Shown here: piece by piece, positions 11,588 to 23,079 of the stretch | Position numbering within the stretch: the stretch's first letter is position 1 | Layout of the letters: each line of letters begins with the position of its first letter | NCBI GenBank assembly: GCA_004369085.1 | Contig: ML210153.1 | Span: forward strand, 124,001-188,000 | Source: Coprinopsis marcescibilis | Lineage: Eukaryota > Basidiomycota > Agaricomycetes > Agaricales > Psathyrellaceae | Direction: 5' to 3' | DNA length: 64,000 bases | Notes under the pieces: generated by a model | Told to the model about the DNA's origin: nothing | The model's input: the letters and a program-made list of their open reading frames with translations, nothing else | Database searches by the model: none | Program-made: the position numbers and the translations under genes

Positions 11588-12415
11588 ATGGCGTTCCAGT
11601 TTTCTAGGAAGGGGTGTTTCAAATGCGGAAATTGTGAGCGCTCTGGTATCCAGGATCTATCCACGTGTTCAGACGTTGCTTTCTCCTCTAGTGGGGCATA
11701 TTGCGGAGAATTGCACTTCTGAGCAACGTCTCTGCTACAACTGCCGACAGGCGGGGCACGAATCGTCTGCGTGCCCTTCCCCAAGGACCGTATCTGCCAA
11801 GCAATGTTACTCCTGCGGTGGGGTTGGGCACATTCAAGGTTAGTTATACATCAGAGCGGTACCTGTGATGTGACTGCTCATGACGAATCAGCGGAGTGCC
11901 CGAGTTTGAGACAACAGGCCACCAACCAAAAGTGCTACGTGAGCCGCTTCTATGCATCCTAATGCATCACGAGTTTACCTTTAATTCATCTAGAACTGCG
12001 GCCGATTCGGTCATTTTGCTCGAAGCTGCACTGGCAATACTGCCAATGTTGGCGGGTTTGCGTCACGCATCCCAGGAGCTGGGCGCAGCTTGAATACGTC
12101 CACGCTTCCTCCGGTTAAATGCTATCGATGCGGTGGACCCAACCACATGGCGAGGTACATATGTCTAAGATTTCTCAAGGCCGTTTTGAGCATATGCTCA
12201 CGATGCATACCCCAGGGACTGTCTCGCTGCACCAGGAACGACCGTCAATGATTCTATTCCTACTGGGCCAAGCAATGTGAACAAAAACAAGACCTGCTAC
12301 AAGTGCCAGCAGGAAGGCCATGTGAGCAACCAACTTGCCTCGTGTTGTTTTCGCTAACCAGTAGGAATCCCAGATCGCGAGAGATTGCCCTGAGGTCTCA
12401 GAGTACGTGAGTTAA
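11588..12415 (+). CDS. GIS2: CCHC zinc-knuckle nucleic-acid-binding protein (CNBP/GIS2/Byr3 type)
   Basis: Small cytoplasmic RNA/ssDNA-binding protein of the CNBP family, linked in yeast to translation control and mRNA granules. After splicing, six CX2CX4HX4C knuckles can be read: CFKCGNLGHIAENC, CYNCRQAGHESSAC, CYSCGGVGHIQAEC, CYNCGRFGHFARSC, CYRCGGPNHMARDC and CYKCQQEGHIARDC. A Gly/Ala-rich linker separates knuckles 4 and 5. Five introns interrupt the gene. The last acceptor is best placed at 12372 so that GH joins IARDC. The start MAFQFSRKGCFKCGN agrees with the family. The last codons (VSEYVS or an extra splice) are uncertain. Ortholog naming (GIS2/byr3/CNBP) rests on knuckle number and spacing. 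Confidence 0.9.
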
Positions 12416-12685
12416 ACATGGCGAAGATATATGTAAACCCACAAGTCGTAGAGGGTTGCCCTCGGACTCGTTGTGTGATTCGAGCAGCATGTAGTATGTA
12501 TGTCTTGTGATGCGATGTAGATTTGTCGGTTGGTTCCCCTATCGATTAAGCTTTGCGCATCTGCGCGTGCCAAGAGCGGGGCCCGGTCCGGCCGTGTTAC
12601 TAATTAGATAGAACAAACAAGATCAAACAGCGCGAAGGGATTCGGATGCCAGCGGCGGTCAGTCATGTCATCGTAAATTGTGGTC

Positions 12686-13391
12686 ATGCTCAGCTCGCGC
12701 CTTGCAAGCTGTCGGAACTTGCAGCTGAATTGGCGCTGCCGTCGTTCGCTGTTCACATTGCCAGATCTTTCTAGTTTCTCTCCACTTGGTACTCGCTCTC
12801 CCCAGAAATACTCCGAAAGCAAGCGTCTTCCGTAAGGTTCTGTCATATTCATTCAAGTTACACCGTTCCTCAGACCGTTTCTCAGATTCACTCAGAAGGA
12901 ATTGTATGACGTGGTATCGGACGTTGGCTCTTACCCCAGATTCCTACCATTCTGCACTGGTTCACGCATCATTTCTGCTGTGCCTAAACTTTCTAGCCCT
13001 GGAAAACATGTGTTAGACGCTGAGTTGTCTGTCGGCTTCCTAGCCTTCAAAGAAACCTACGTGAGCCAAGTAACATGCGTACCGTATCAATCCGTCGAGG
13101 TACGCCCCATGGATTCTTGGAATATCACAGGAGATATTAATCATGCTGCTCCAGGCTGTTGCAACATCTTCGACACCACTATTCAAGACCTTGTCGACTA
13201 TCTGGCGCTTCGAACCTTCTCCTACAGACACTGACGCGTCTCCTTCAACAAATGTCTCACTGAACCTCGTGTACGCATTCGCAAACCCGTTGCATGCTGC
13301 TGTGTCCTCGAGGTTCTTTGGACAAGTATCTGAACTCATGATTAAAGCATTCGAAGACAGATGCCGCGAGATTTATGGACGGGGACAATAG
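12686..13391 (+). CDS. COQ10: Coenzyme Q-binding protein COQ10 (START-like)
   Basis: Mitochondrial START-domain protein that binds coenzyme Q and supports its function in respiration. Exon 1 from 12686 encodes an Arg/Ser-rich, acid-poor leader (MLSSRLASCRNLQLNWRCRR) fitting a mitochondrial presequence. Splicing in phase then gives PPFLRFTQKELYDVVSDVGSYPRFLPFCTGSRI, the family signature. A second intron (donor after QSVE near 13099, acceptor near 13157) leads to WRFEPSPTDTD and NLVYAFANPLHAAVSSRFF. It ends EDRCREIYGRGQ. It converges with the GST-like gene across only 50 bp. Confidence 0.92.
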
Positions 13392-13441
13392 AACACTTGG
13401 CGTATACTAACTGTATCATACTCATAGTTTAATTTCAAGTC

Positions 13442-14842
13442 TTAGAGCTTTGCAACCTTTGGAGCGGCAATGAAGTAGCCAAGGCGCGGGAAGTGGCATC
13501 GGACAGTTCCTTTGGGGACAGTGATTTCCAGAACTATCTCTGAATTGCTGAGCGCGACCAGTTTCCCGGTAGTGGGGTGAGCACGACCTGATTCCCTCTG
13601 GGGTTAAGCGTACCGAGTATGTGGTTCATTCATTCAGAAAGCTTACCGGTGTCTTCCGGTGCGACATTGACAATGTCATTCAGCTTCACCTTGAGGCGGT
13701 GGGCCTCGACTTGATCGAAGCCAACGACGGAATCAGGTTCACAGGCCTCAGAAAGAATTGTGTTGACAGCCTGTTCCCCGTCAACGACCTCGAAGGGCTG
13801 TTTGTTCTCCTTCAAATGAGCGGTCAACCTGCGCAGCCACTACAAGCGGATCGCCATCTGTCAGATTCCAATGCACGTAATTGATTTTTGGAAAAGGATA
13901 CCCACTTGCTGTGTTAGTGGGTATGGATCGAAGAGGCTGCCGCCAGTTTTCAAAGATTGAACCCAGGCGAGGACAAAGTGGACAGAAATGTCTGCAAGGC
14001 CAGGGGTTTCTGTGTCAAATAACCACACTCGATCATCGCTTAGCTGTTCTTCCACAAGGGCCTGTCGGTGTTTCATAGATTGTGTTTGGTGGATATTCTG
14101 AACGTGGCGGTGCACAACAAACGTACCATATGGGCGGACAATTGGGCCACTGCTCGGTCTCGACTTTTGGCAAGGGCCGTCAAGTTGAGAGGGGCACCGG
14201 TAAGCTATCGGCGTCCGAGGTTAGGTGTGAGCAATCGGCGAAGAAGGCACCTCACTTCGCTGCGATCTTTGACAAATGCTGGGGGAAGCTTATCCCATGG
14301 GACCAGCAACGAGGCGGGACTGAATAAGGAGTTATCCACAAAGGTCTTGGAGAAGGCCTTGATCAGGCCAGTGTCTGCACTCCCGCCATGTTTTCTGGAT
14401 GGGAATAGTGTGCCGAAACCCTGGCTCGCAGGAAATTTCCGCTCAAGAGCTGAAACAATGAGACTGGGCTATATGTTAGCTTCATGAGAGTGGAGTAATA
14501 CCATGGGCCCCACTTTGTATCGCAGTACACATCGTTTCCAATTGCGGCAACGGGAATTCGCCTGTAGGAAATGCCTAGGAGGTCGGCTAATTCTGGCCGG
14601 GGAAGGACAGAAGAAACCTGTATAATTAAAATTGGTTCAGATACGTTCTGAAGGAACTGTCTCGACGAGATGTTTTTACTGGGACTCTCTGGTGGGGTAT
14701 CTTCTTGACAATGAGGGCGTTGTCAACTTTGTGCGCGTACGGGGACGCATCGTAACTAGAACCATGCGAATCAGATGGTTACGAAGAAACCGTCACTCAA
14801 GGCAATCGCTCACCGATAGATGATTACGGAAGGAAGAGCCAT
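13442..14842 (-). CDS. Glutathione S-transferase-fold protein
   Basis: The first exons give MALPSVIIYRYDASPYAHK, then VLPRPELADLLGISYRRIPV and AIGNDVYCDT, a thioredoxin-fold GST N-domain. The middle exons (about 14470-13860) give an all-alpha C-domain containing DTETPGLADISVHFVLAW. The terminal exons add TAHLKENKQPFEVVDGEQA and a beta-rich tail ending VRCHFPRLGYFIAAPKVAKL. Basidiomycetes carry many such cytosolic GST-like proteins used in detoxification or redox work; substrate and activity cannot be read here. The tail beyond the usual GST end is longer than in classical GSTs. The start was chosen at 14842 because the GST fold begins immediately. It is divergent from chitin synthase. Confidence 0.8.
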
Positions 14843-15147
14843 GATGGATAGCAAACACAGTTCAGAAGAGTTGTTTTATAGACAAAAGCTGAATTCATAC
14901 TGGTTTGACCGGGGTAGAATGTGAACCGGTTCCGGAGGAAGCTATGTTATAACGGCGGCGGACGGACGGAAGCGGAAGGCGGTGACTTTGTGTGGCGATG
15001 CGCGGGTGCTGCACCGCCACTCATGCACCACCGGCACTAATAGTGGTTATTCCCACGACAAGGTAGGCCCGACCTCCTTCCCAAAAGACAGTCAGAGCTT
15101 TCTTCAGAGCATCTACCACTTTTCAACCCTCCTCTCAACCTACCACC
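14843..15147. promoter_or_regulatory. Divergent promoter spacer, GST-like / chitin synthase
   Basis: About 305 bp between two divergent starts. The part just before 15148 is pyrimidine-rich with CAACC and CTACCAC blocks, typical of fungal 5' leaders. No clear TATA box seen. Confidence 0.35.
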
Positions 15148-18100
15148 ATGGCTGACCGTCCTCCCAAGTCATCCAGAGGACCCAGTCCCTATAATGACCC
15201 CTTTTCTGACAACCCAAACCGTCCTGGCTTCGCAGACAGCAATCTCTCGCTCGCTAGTCGACCGCCCATGCCCCAGCATTACGATCCAGCGGCCTCTACT
15301 CAGGACTTGGGCACTCGGGATGCTTATGACGACGAGGATGAATTCGCAGAAAAGCAACCGTTGACCGGTGGCAATGCCTATGCTGGTGGTTTCTATCCTC
15401 CACCACCGATGTAAGTGCCAGTTCATCATGGTGCAATCAAAGACCAATTATTCTTTAGTCCACCCGAGCATTACGAGCAGGGCTTTATTGGCGGCAATAG
15501 GCCTCCTTCTGTCATGTCTACGAATACTACTCGCACCGAACGAGACTGGCGAAGGCGTCAAACTGTTAAGCGCGGTGTTACACGTGCAGTCAGGCTCACC
15601 AAGGGTAACTTCGTCAACGAGTACGCTGTGCCAACCCCCGTCTTCTCCGCCATCGAAGCCCAATATAGCAATACCAACACTACTGAATTCTCGTGAGTTC
15701 AAATCTCACAAGCTCCGCTCGAGAGACCTGACAGGTTCCTGACAACGGACACGCATAGTCATATGCGGTACACCGCCGCTACTTGTGATCCTGATGAGTT
15801 CTCCAAGGAGAACGGTTGGACCTTGCGGGTCAACAACTACAATCGTGAAACCGAGCTACTGATCGCAGTCACTTCTTACAACGAGGACAAGACTCTGTAT
15901 GCTCGAACGCTCCATGGCGTCATGCTCAACATCCGGGACATTTGCAGAACCAAGCAGTCCAAGTATTGGAGGCAGCACGCCGAAGAGGGGCGTCCCGCTT
16001 GGCAAAAGATCACGGTCGCGCTTATTGTCGATGGTCTCGAGCCTATGGACAAGAGCGTGCTTGATCTGCTTGCCACTGTCGGTGTGTATCAAGATGGTGT
16101 CATGAAAAAGCAAGTCGATGGAAAGGACACTGTTGCTCACATCTTTGAGGTGATGTCGATTTTTGCATCGCTTGATTGAAAATGCTGATATCACTATAAT
16201 CCCAGTACACGACTCAACTGTCGGTTGATGCAACCCCTGCCCTCGTGCTCCCTCAACCGAATGACCCGAACAACTTGGTTCCGGTTCAAATTATATTTGT
16301 CGTCAAGGCAAAGAACCAGAAAAAGATCAACTCACATCGTTGGCTGTTCAATGCCATCGGAAAGCAGCTCAACGTAAGTGTTTCGTTACTCGGGCATGAC
16401 GGCCACAGCCCTGAACGTTTTTCAGCCGGAAATCTGCGTTTTGATCGATGCTGGTACTAAACCGGGTCACAAGTCCATCTACTATCTCTGGGAGGCCTTC
16501 TACAACGATGCGACTCTCGGTGGTTGCTGCGGTATGTGAAAGACACGAGCATTGAGTTCAATCTAAACAACCCTACAGGTGAAATTCACGCCATGATCAA
16601 GGGTGGCAAGAAATTGCTTAATCCTCTTGTCGCTGCTCAGAACTTCGAGTACAAAATGTCCAACATTTTGGGTCAGTCCTCTTCCCATCTGACCAGCCAA
16701 CATGCATTCTTACCTCAGTGCAGACAAACCTTTGGAGAGTAGCTTTGGTTATGTGTCCGTGCTTCCTGGTGCATTCTCCGCATACCGTTTCCGCGCTCTA
16801 TTAGGTCGCCCTTTGGAACAATACTTCCACGGAGATCATTCCCTGGCAGATCGTTTGGGCGCAAAGGGTATCCACGGAATGAGTATATTTACGAAAAACA
16901 TGTTCTTAGGTCGGTCCGCAGCGCTCTTTCCGATCATCCGTCGTTTCTAACGTCAAAGCAGCTGAGGATCGTATCCTCTGTTTCGAACTTGTCGCCAAGA
17001 AGGGTGATAAATGGACTTTGACCTATGTCAAGCCTAGCAAGGCCGAGACTGACGTGCCAGAAACAGCGGCTGAGTTGATCGGCCAACGTCGTCGTTGGTT
17101 GAACGGTTCCTTTGCTGCCTCGGTGGTAAGGAGCTTTGTATGTTTTTTTGTTGAAGCACTTTTTGACTCCTAATCGCAGTACGCTCTTGTCAACTTCTTC
17201 AGCTTCTATCGGTCTGGCCACAATCCTATTCGCATGTTCTTCTTCCATATCCAAGCACTGGTAAGCTTTTTGGTTTCTTTCTCATGAGAAAATCGACGTT
17301 AAATGCATTATTCTAGTACAACATTCTGTCTTTGGTTTTCAGTTGGTTTGCCTTGGCCAATCTTTGGTTAACCTTCAGCATTGTCATCGACCTCCTCCCA
17401 CAACAAGATCCTCCTGTCTACGTCTTTGTCAGCGAAGTGGCGGTAAGTCGGTCGCTCTGATGATTTCCAGATTGCCTCATTCCTGTTTCGCTAGACGCAT
17501 TGGGTAAATTCGATCTTCCGTTGGCTCTACCTCGCCTTTCTTGCCCTCCAATTCATCCTCGGCTTGGGTAATCGTCCTAAGGGAGAGCGCATCCCATACG
17601 CCATCACCTTCTGGCAAGTTTCTTCAAGACACAGACACGTTTTCCAAAATCTTACGTCGCTTTTGCAGGGTCTATGCCGTGCTTTTCGTTTACCTGTTGG
17701 TCTGCTCGTTCTGGCTTACAGTTGATGCTTTCAAAGTATGCACTTTTCCATTGGTCCCTGTGTATTTTTGCTAACTTGAATATAAGAAAATTCCTGCACA
17801 ACTCGCCGGAAAGACACCCGGCGAGGTTGCCTCTGCCTTCTTCGCACCCCCTATTGGTGCCTTGATTGCGGCCATGGTATCGACATACGGCATATACCTT
17901 ATTTCGTCAATCCTCTACGTATGCTCACCTTTTGATTCCTTGCGTCTTTTACTCATTTTCGATATCTAGCGCGATCCTTGGCACATGGTTTCTAGCTTCA
18001 TCCAGTACATTTGCATCGCACCTAGCTTTACCAACATCCTCAACGTATACGCATTCTGCAACTTGCACGACGTATGCCATCCTTCCCGCAGACACAACGC

Positions 18101-18633
18101 GATATTAACCTTAGATATAGGTGTCCTGGGGTACCAAAGGAAGTGACAAAGTCGACGTGTTGCCGTCCGTTTCTTCAAAGAAGGAGGCTGGAACTGTTGT
18201 CGTCGAAGATAAAGCTCAAGTTCAGGAAGATGTCGACTCCGCGTTCAAGGAGACCGTCACTCGAGCACTTTCAAAGGTGGTCAAGAAAGAGGAGGTTGAA
18301 AAGCCGAACATGGACGACCAGAATAAAACCTTCCGAACACGGCTCGTCGCCTTTTGGATGCTTTCCAATGCCGTCTTGGCGATTGCCATTGAGAATACTA
18401 ACCGACTCCCGAACCAAGAAGATCCTAACGCCGATCTCCGCCGCTTGAGGGAGAAACAGAACATCTATTTCTCCATCATCCTCTACGCTACCTTTTTGCT
18501 TGCCTTGATCAGGTTCCTTGGCGTACGTTTTTGAGAGTTTCCTGTTCGAGTCCATCGCTGACATCTTCATGTTTTACAGTGCCTGATTTACTGGTTCAAG
18601 CGCAACCTCTTCCGCTGCTTCCGCCGTGCTTAA
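15148..18633 (+). CDS. CHS: Chitin synthase, division 1 (class I-III type)
   Basis: Plasma-membrane glycosyltransferase (GT2) that polymerises UDP-GlcNAc into chitin. Starts [19 protein letters not shown] with an acidic, Pro-rich cytosolic N-terminus. The CHS_N block [20 protein letters not shown], the CHS domain ([40 protein letters not shown]) and the catalytic/processivity motifs AEDR (about 16970) and QRRRWLNGS (about 17085) are all intact after splicing. These are followed by several membrane helices (exons 17180-18080), a WGTKGSDK motif, and a C-terminal helix pair ending [11 protein letters not shown]. More than a dozen short introns cut the 3' half. Intact key residues suggest an active enzyme. 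The class within division 1 is not decided here. Confidence 0.96.
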
Positions 18634-18828
18634 TCAACCTTTGGACAAACCCATCTGTTTAGATCTTTCACTGCGGCTACTTCTACATTGGACATTGATG
18701 TGCTGCTGAATTTCCCTGCCTAACTATAGGCTATACCTTCCTGACTATTTAATGGAGCCACAGACACTATTCTTACGGATTAATGAACAATCATGTCTTC
18801 AACCGCCAGTTCAACTCGTGTGTTGCGT

Positions 18829-19578
18829 TTAGGAAAACATGCTGCTGGTGCTCGCTGCTGGTCTCTCTTCCGGGCCACGCGCGTCGTTAGGGATAATGGT
18901 GACGTTGTTAATGCCCATGTTTCGATACAGGTTGGCGAGTTCTGGGGTTCCTCCATAAACACGAACACCTCCTGGTGTCTCTTTGACATCAGGGTCAAGG
19001 ATGGATTTACGGCACATCGGACATGAATCGTTCTAAAGCGCATTAATTCCCAAGTTCAATCGTGATGGTTGCGAATCGCTCACATGTTCCCTTATCCATT
19101 TGACAAGACTGTGGATTGAACGATGAGCGCTGTAAACTTCCGAATAACTTGCAAGGCAACCTACTCTTTGCGACAGAATACATGACCACATTGCCACTTC
19201 TCGGATAATCTGGTCACACCGAGTTCTTCGATTGGATGGGCAGGTGATTCCATCGCCAGGGCTGTCTCTTCCTCTGATATTATGGCCAAGAACGGGACAA
19301 AGCAAACGGAACAGTTGTTATCTTGCAAAGTGCTTGCTCAACTAACGTTGGTCGCAGAAGTGTACTATGTCCCAACCTTTGTGGCCAAGTGCTGTCAGGT
19401 CAGAGGCGTTCAGCCTGGGGAGCTTCTCGAGAAGTTTTTTTGCTTGACTAGTCCGACAGGGGTTGGGAATGCGATGCGGGTGATAGTGTTGGCGTTGAAC
19501 TCACTCGTCAAATGTGTTTTGGGGCGCAAAGAACAAGGGTGTCGAAGCGAACAGGTCAAACACGGTACGAGAATCCAT
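18829..19578 (-). CDS. Small RING-finger protein (putative E3 ligase)
   Basis: About 188 residues from at least five exons. The start MDSRTVFDLFASTPLFFAPQ at 19578 is followed by an in-phase splice to KLLEKLPRLNASDLTALGHK. A RING-type zinc site is then assembled from three exons: CSVCFVPFLA, then CGHVFCRKE, then SLVKWIREH and DSCPMCRKSIL. The C-terminus (VRVYGGTPELANLYRNMG) is Gly/Pro-rich. RING domains usually recruit ubiquitin E2 enzymes; no substrate is suggested by context. The cysteine and histidine ligands look complete. Confidence 0.72.
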
Positions 19579-19906
19579 GGTTTACTGGAAAGCTTGAGAT
19601 TGGGCGCTGAGGCCTGTAATTCGGGCGCAGACAGAAATGATATTGCCGTAACAATACAGGATAATGCCGTGGGAGATTCATATAGAACCAAACAACTGAT
19701 ACTAGTACAACAACTGAGACAGTTTGAACGGGGGTAGCAAAACGAAAGCACGAGTATGAGACGGGACATTACATTCAAAAGATATGCGGCATATCAGAAC
19801 AAAGCGAGGGACTTGGATAACCGGCCAAGTGTTGTCGAGGCGAGGTGGTAGGCGTGAGGTCATTATAATGGTACAGTATCATTTATATCTTCGCGGTTTA
19901 GCTGTG
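19579..19906. other. Spacer between two minus-strand genes
   Basis: Holds the promoter of the RING gene and the 3' end of the Spo12-like gene. A plus-strand open run here is antisense and shows no family signature. Confidence 0.3.
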
Positions 19907-20429
19907 TTAGAATGGGTTCTCGTCGTCGGCTTCCAGTTTAAGTGGGCTGTTGGAGGACTTGGCTTCTGGTTGGACTGGGGACATGTCCTCGTCGTCGTCC
20001 TCGTCGCTGGCGGTTGTTGCGTTTGGTTGCCCAAAGAGTTGGACGGGTTTTGATCCTCTGAAATTTTTCATGAAATTTTGACGAGGGGGATGCAGATAAC
20101 GGCCACCTACTTTGTGAACTGTTTCTTTTTGGCGGCGTTGAGCTTCTGTGTGCAGGGTGTCATGAGGTTGTCTGTGGGCGAAATAAAGGCAGGATTGCTA
20201 GGGTAAAACGAGAGGCATTGGTCTAAAGGCAGGTGGGAGAGCACATGGGGACTCACTGGCTTTTAGCCATCTTTTTAGCAAGCAAAGCCTTTGCTCCCAA
20301 CCCTGGAGCATTCACAACGTTTCCGAGAGGTGCTTGGGGAACGACTATCTGGGCTGCCAGGCTTGGGTTGTGCAGTGGTTGAATTGGAGTTCCTATGGGC
20401 GATTCGTTGGGACTCGCGGTAGTAGACAT
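19907..20429 (-). CDS. Spo12-family cell-cycle regulator
   Basis: Three exons give about 130 residues: MSTTASPNESPIGTPIQPLH with Ser/Thr-Pro sites, then KALLAKKMAKSQ, then the diagnostic block DNLMTPCTQKLNAAKKKQF, and an acidic tail ending LEADDENPF. The (T/S)PC-x-x-KLN pattern followed by basic residues matches the conserved box of Spo12/Bns1. In budding yeast these help release Cdc14 at mitotic exit and are regulated by phosphorylation of that box. Small size, the box and the acidic tail all agree. Role in this organism is inferred. Confidence 0.7.
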
Positions 20430-21130
20430 CTTGATAGATATGGTTAGGAGAAGTTGGACGGTGGTTGGTAGTAATGATACAAGTTCAAGTTTGAGAATCT
20501 ACTCAAATCAGTCGCCACCCCTTTTTTGGGACGCGTTCCAATATGAACCCGCACGTGACTAATATCGGCAGATTTGCGCGGCTTGATCGCCTGATGGGTA
20601 GTTCAGACTCCGCGGCCCCGCCGTAATCAAGTCTCTTAGCCTGAGAGTGCGGTACCGTTAGGAATGTTACCCGAGGGAACCCTTCTCTTCTTCTTCTGTG
20701 CGCGTCCTTGGCTTCTGTATACGCAAGAGCACCTCATTATTGCCATCGGTCGCCGCTCTGACAGCGCAGAGAAAGTGATGCCAGAGAGGCAGGTTTGTAA
20801 CTCGCTGTGGGAACAGGTAGGCGGAAAACAGCGCCACGGCGTGGGTCGGTGCCAACTCTGTCACATTTATCAAACGAGCGCCATCGCCCCGTCGGGTAAC
20901 TTGCAATCAGGTGAGCAACTGTTGGTCGGCTAGCCGATTCGGAATCCACCATACAACAGTTGTTTTCCACTTGCGCAAGGCTCCCTCATCATCCCGCGAC
21001 GGTCCTGCGTAAAATGCTGCATTTTTAGGCACATTGCACCATCGAAGGTCAAAATGAGGGCTACGGCTCTGCGACATATAAATACTAAGTAACTGGGTGC
21101 AGTTTACACTTGTAGTGTTCGACTCTCAGG
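20430..21130. promoter_or_regulatory. Intergenic region with TATA-like box upstream of the haloperoxidase-like gene
   Basis: 701 bp between divergent starts. A TATA-like CATATAAATAC sits near 21077-21087, about 45-50 bp before the start codon of the downstream gene, a sensible distance. The rest shows only short open runs without family features. Confidence 0.45.
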
Positions 21131-22477
21131 ATGAAGCTCCAACTCTTCACCATTGTCTGCGCTGTTCTTGCCCCTGCCTCTGCTGCCTTCAGTGGTGATA
21201 TTGTTGGCTACTGGAACGGACGTGTCAACGACGTTCTTGTTGCCTCATCTCCTCGCATATCCTCTCTCCGCGAAGCCTACTACGGCGCCGTCGTCCATAC
21301 CGCTATCCTCAAAGCTGCAGATGACACAGAGCGCAGGTCTGCCAACATCCGACAAACCGCCATCAGTCATGCCGCGCATAACATCCTTGTTCGTCATTTC
21401 GGTGGCCAGTGGAGGAGCATAGGCGCATTCTTCCGCCAGGTTGAAGACCAGATTGGTGCTAGTACTCAGGAGCGAAGGCAAGGCAAGGAAATAGGTGAAA
21501 GGGCTGCTGCTCAAGTCCTCGCCGCCAGAGTCGGGGACAATTTTGAAGAGGTAAATTCCTACTCCCTCAGACAAACACGATCACCGGGCTAAAAGACCTT
21601 TAGTATATTCGTTATGATTTCCTCCCTGTCGCTCCCGGTATCTATCAGCCTACCCCGCCGAGCAATGCTTCCCCTGCAGACCCTCACGGGGGCAATGTCC
21701 GTCCTTTTGGTGGAATCAGGAGGCTTCCTGTGCCTTGGGCAGCCCCTCCCAACCCGAGGGCTGCGGGATACATTGCCCATCTTCAAGAACTCAGGGAGAA
21801 AGGCGCCAGGACCAATCACACTCGCACGGCAGATGAGACCGAGATTGGCCTGTACTGGCTCGAGTCGTCTATTATCTTTTGGAACCGATTCGCCCGTGCT
21901 GCCGTCGGTACAACACTCGATAGCAGCATCTCACGGGCCGCTCTGTTTTATGCGAGGTTGAGCTGGGGCATTGCAAATGCAGGCATCATCGGTTTCGACA
22001 GTAAAAACCGCGTAAGCTTCATGTCCTATTGATGGCCTTTTATGATCACTAATCCTTTTTTTGCACTTCAGTACAACGCATGGCGCCCAATTACTGCTCT
22101 TCACTTCACTGCGCCGTACCTCGCTGGTGGGGTCGTTTATAATGACCCCACCTGGATTCCTCTCATCGATACTCCTGGCCACCAAGACTATCTCTCGGGC
22201 CATTCCGTTTACGCAGCCGGCGCTGCCGGCATCATCAGAGCTCATCTAGGCACTGACCCTCAGCCCCCCGATCGCCCTGAGCAGTGCAGTGAACACCCCA
22301 GTTTTCACCGGCGAGATCACTCGCGCTTACAGTAGCATCAACACGGCCGTTCTTGAGAACGGTAGTAGCAGGGTTTTCATCGGTGCTCACTTCCGATATG
22401 CAACTGACGAAGGAACCAGAGCTGGATTTAGAGCTGCATCCGACGTCTGGAGCAACAGGGCTGAGAATTACTTGTAA
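21131..22477 (+). CDS. Secreted vanadium haloperoxidase/PAP2-like protein, apparent frameshift
   Basis: Starts with a clear signal peptide (MKLQLFTIVCAVLAPASAAF). Three exons (introns near 21550-21600 and 22015-22070) give the all-helical PAP2/vanadium-haloperoxidase fold. The vanadate/phosphate site motifs are complete: K-X6-R-P in KNRYNAWRP, SGHS in DYLSGHSVYAAG, and SR-X5-H in SRVFIGAH. Such enzymes oxidise halides with peroxide or hydrolyse phosphates. Between GIIRAHLGTDPQPP and the downstream block VNTPVFTGEITRAY the frame changes by one base at a run of six C (22264-22269); with five C the frame would be continuous and family-like. So the gene is either a recent pseudogene or carries a sequence error. 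Confidence 0.8.
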
Positions 22478-23079
22478 ATACCAGCGTTTGAAGTTAAACC
22501 GGTTGACGTTATAATGGAATTCACTCCTGTATTAACCCTATATATCCTCTTGGCCAGCAATTTCATTGTACTCTAGCTATTAGAAGGAGGGTTCTCTTAA
22601 ATGCACCCTAAGCTGAAAAATTGCAACGAGTGGCTTGGTTAGTAGGTCTTAAGCGCCCGCGATCTTTCCCTGCTCTGACTGCAATTCCGTGCCACTTTCC
22701 AAAAGGTGATACGCTTGTATTGGCAGATAGGTAGGATACTCCGAGTCGCTCTTCGCCGATTGTCACTGCCATCTTGACAGTGACAGTGATTCACCAACTC
22801 CGTTCTCGGGGTAGCCGGGCTAGATCAGAGCCTGCAAGGCCCTGAACACAGATTCGACTTGAAAGAATGCACTCGTTGAGACGGGCTTTCCTACTACTTC
22901 GGTGCATTTGGTGTGGCGTTCCATAGCTTAACCGGCCTCAAATGGTCTTCAAGTACCCAGACCGACACCTTACTTTCAACTGCACAAGCCGCTCCGAAAC
23001 TTTCAGATAAGCTGATGTATAGTGGTATATATAATTCGATATAGTAGCATCTCCTGTTCATATAGGACCCAGATACTCT
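22478..23079. other. Convergent 3' spacer
   Basis: About 600 bp between two converging genes. AT-rich patches near 22500-22620 and 23015-23060 fit 3' untranslated ends. No gene, repeat or RNA seen. Confidence 0.3.

Noticed and set aside
20664..20970. Overlapping open runs on both strands between the Spo12-like and haloperoxidase-like genes
   Set aside because: Short, no domain, no splice signals that extend them.
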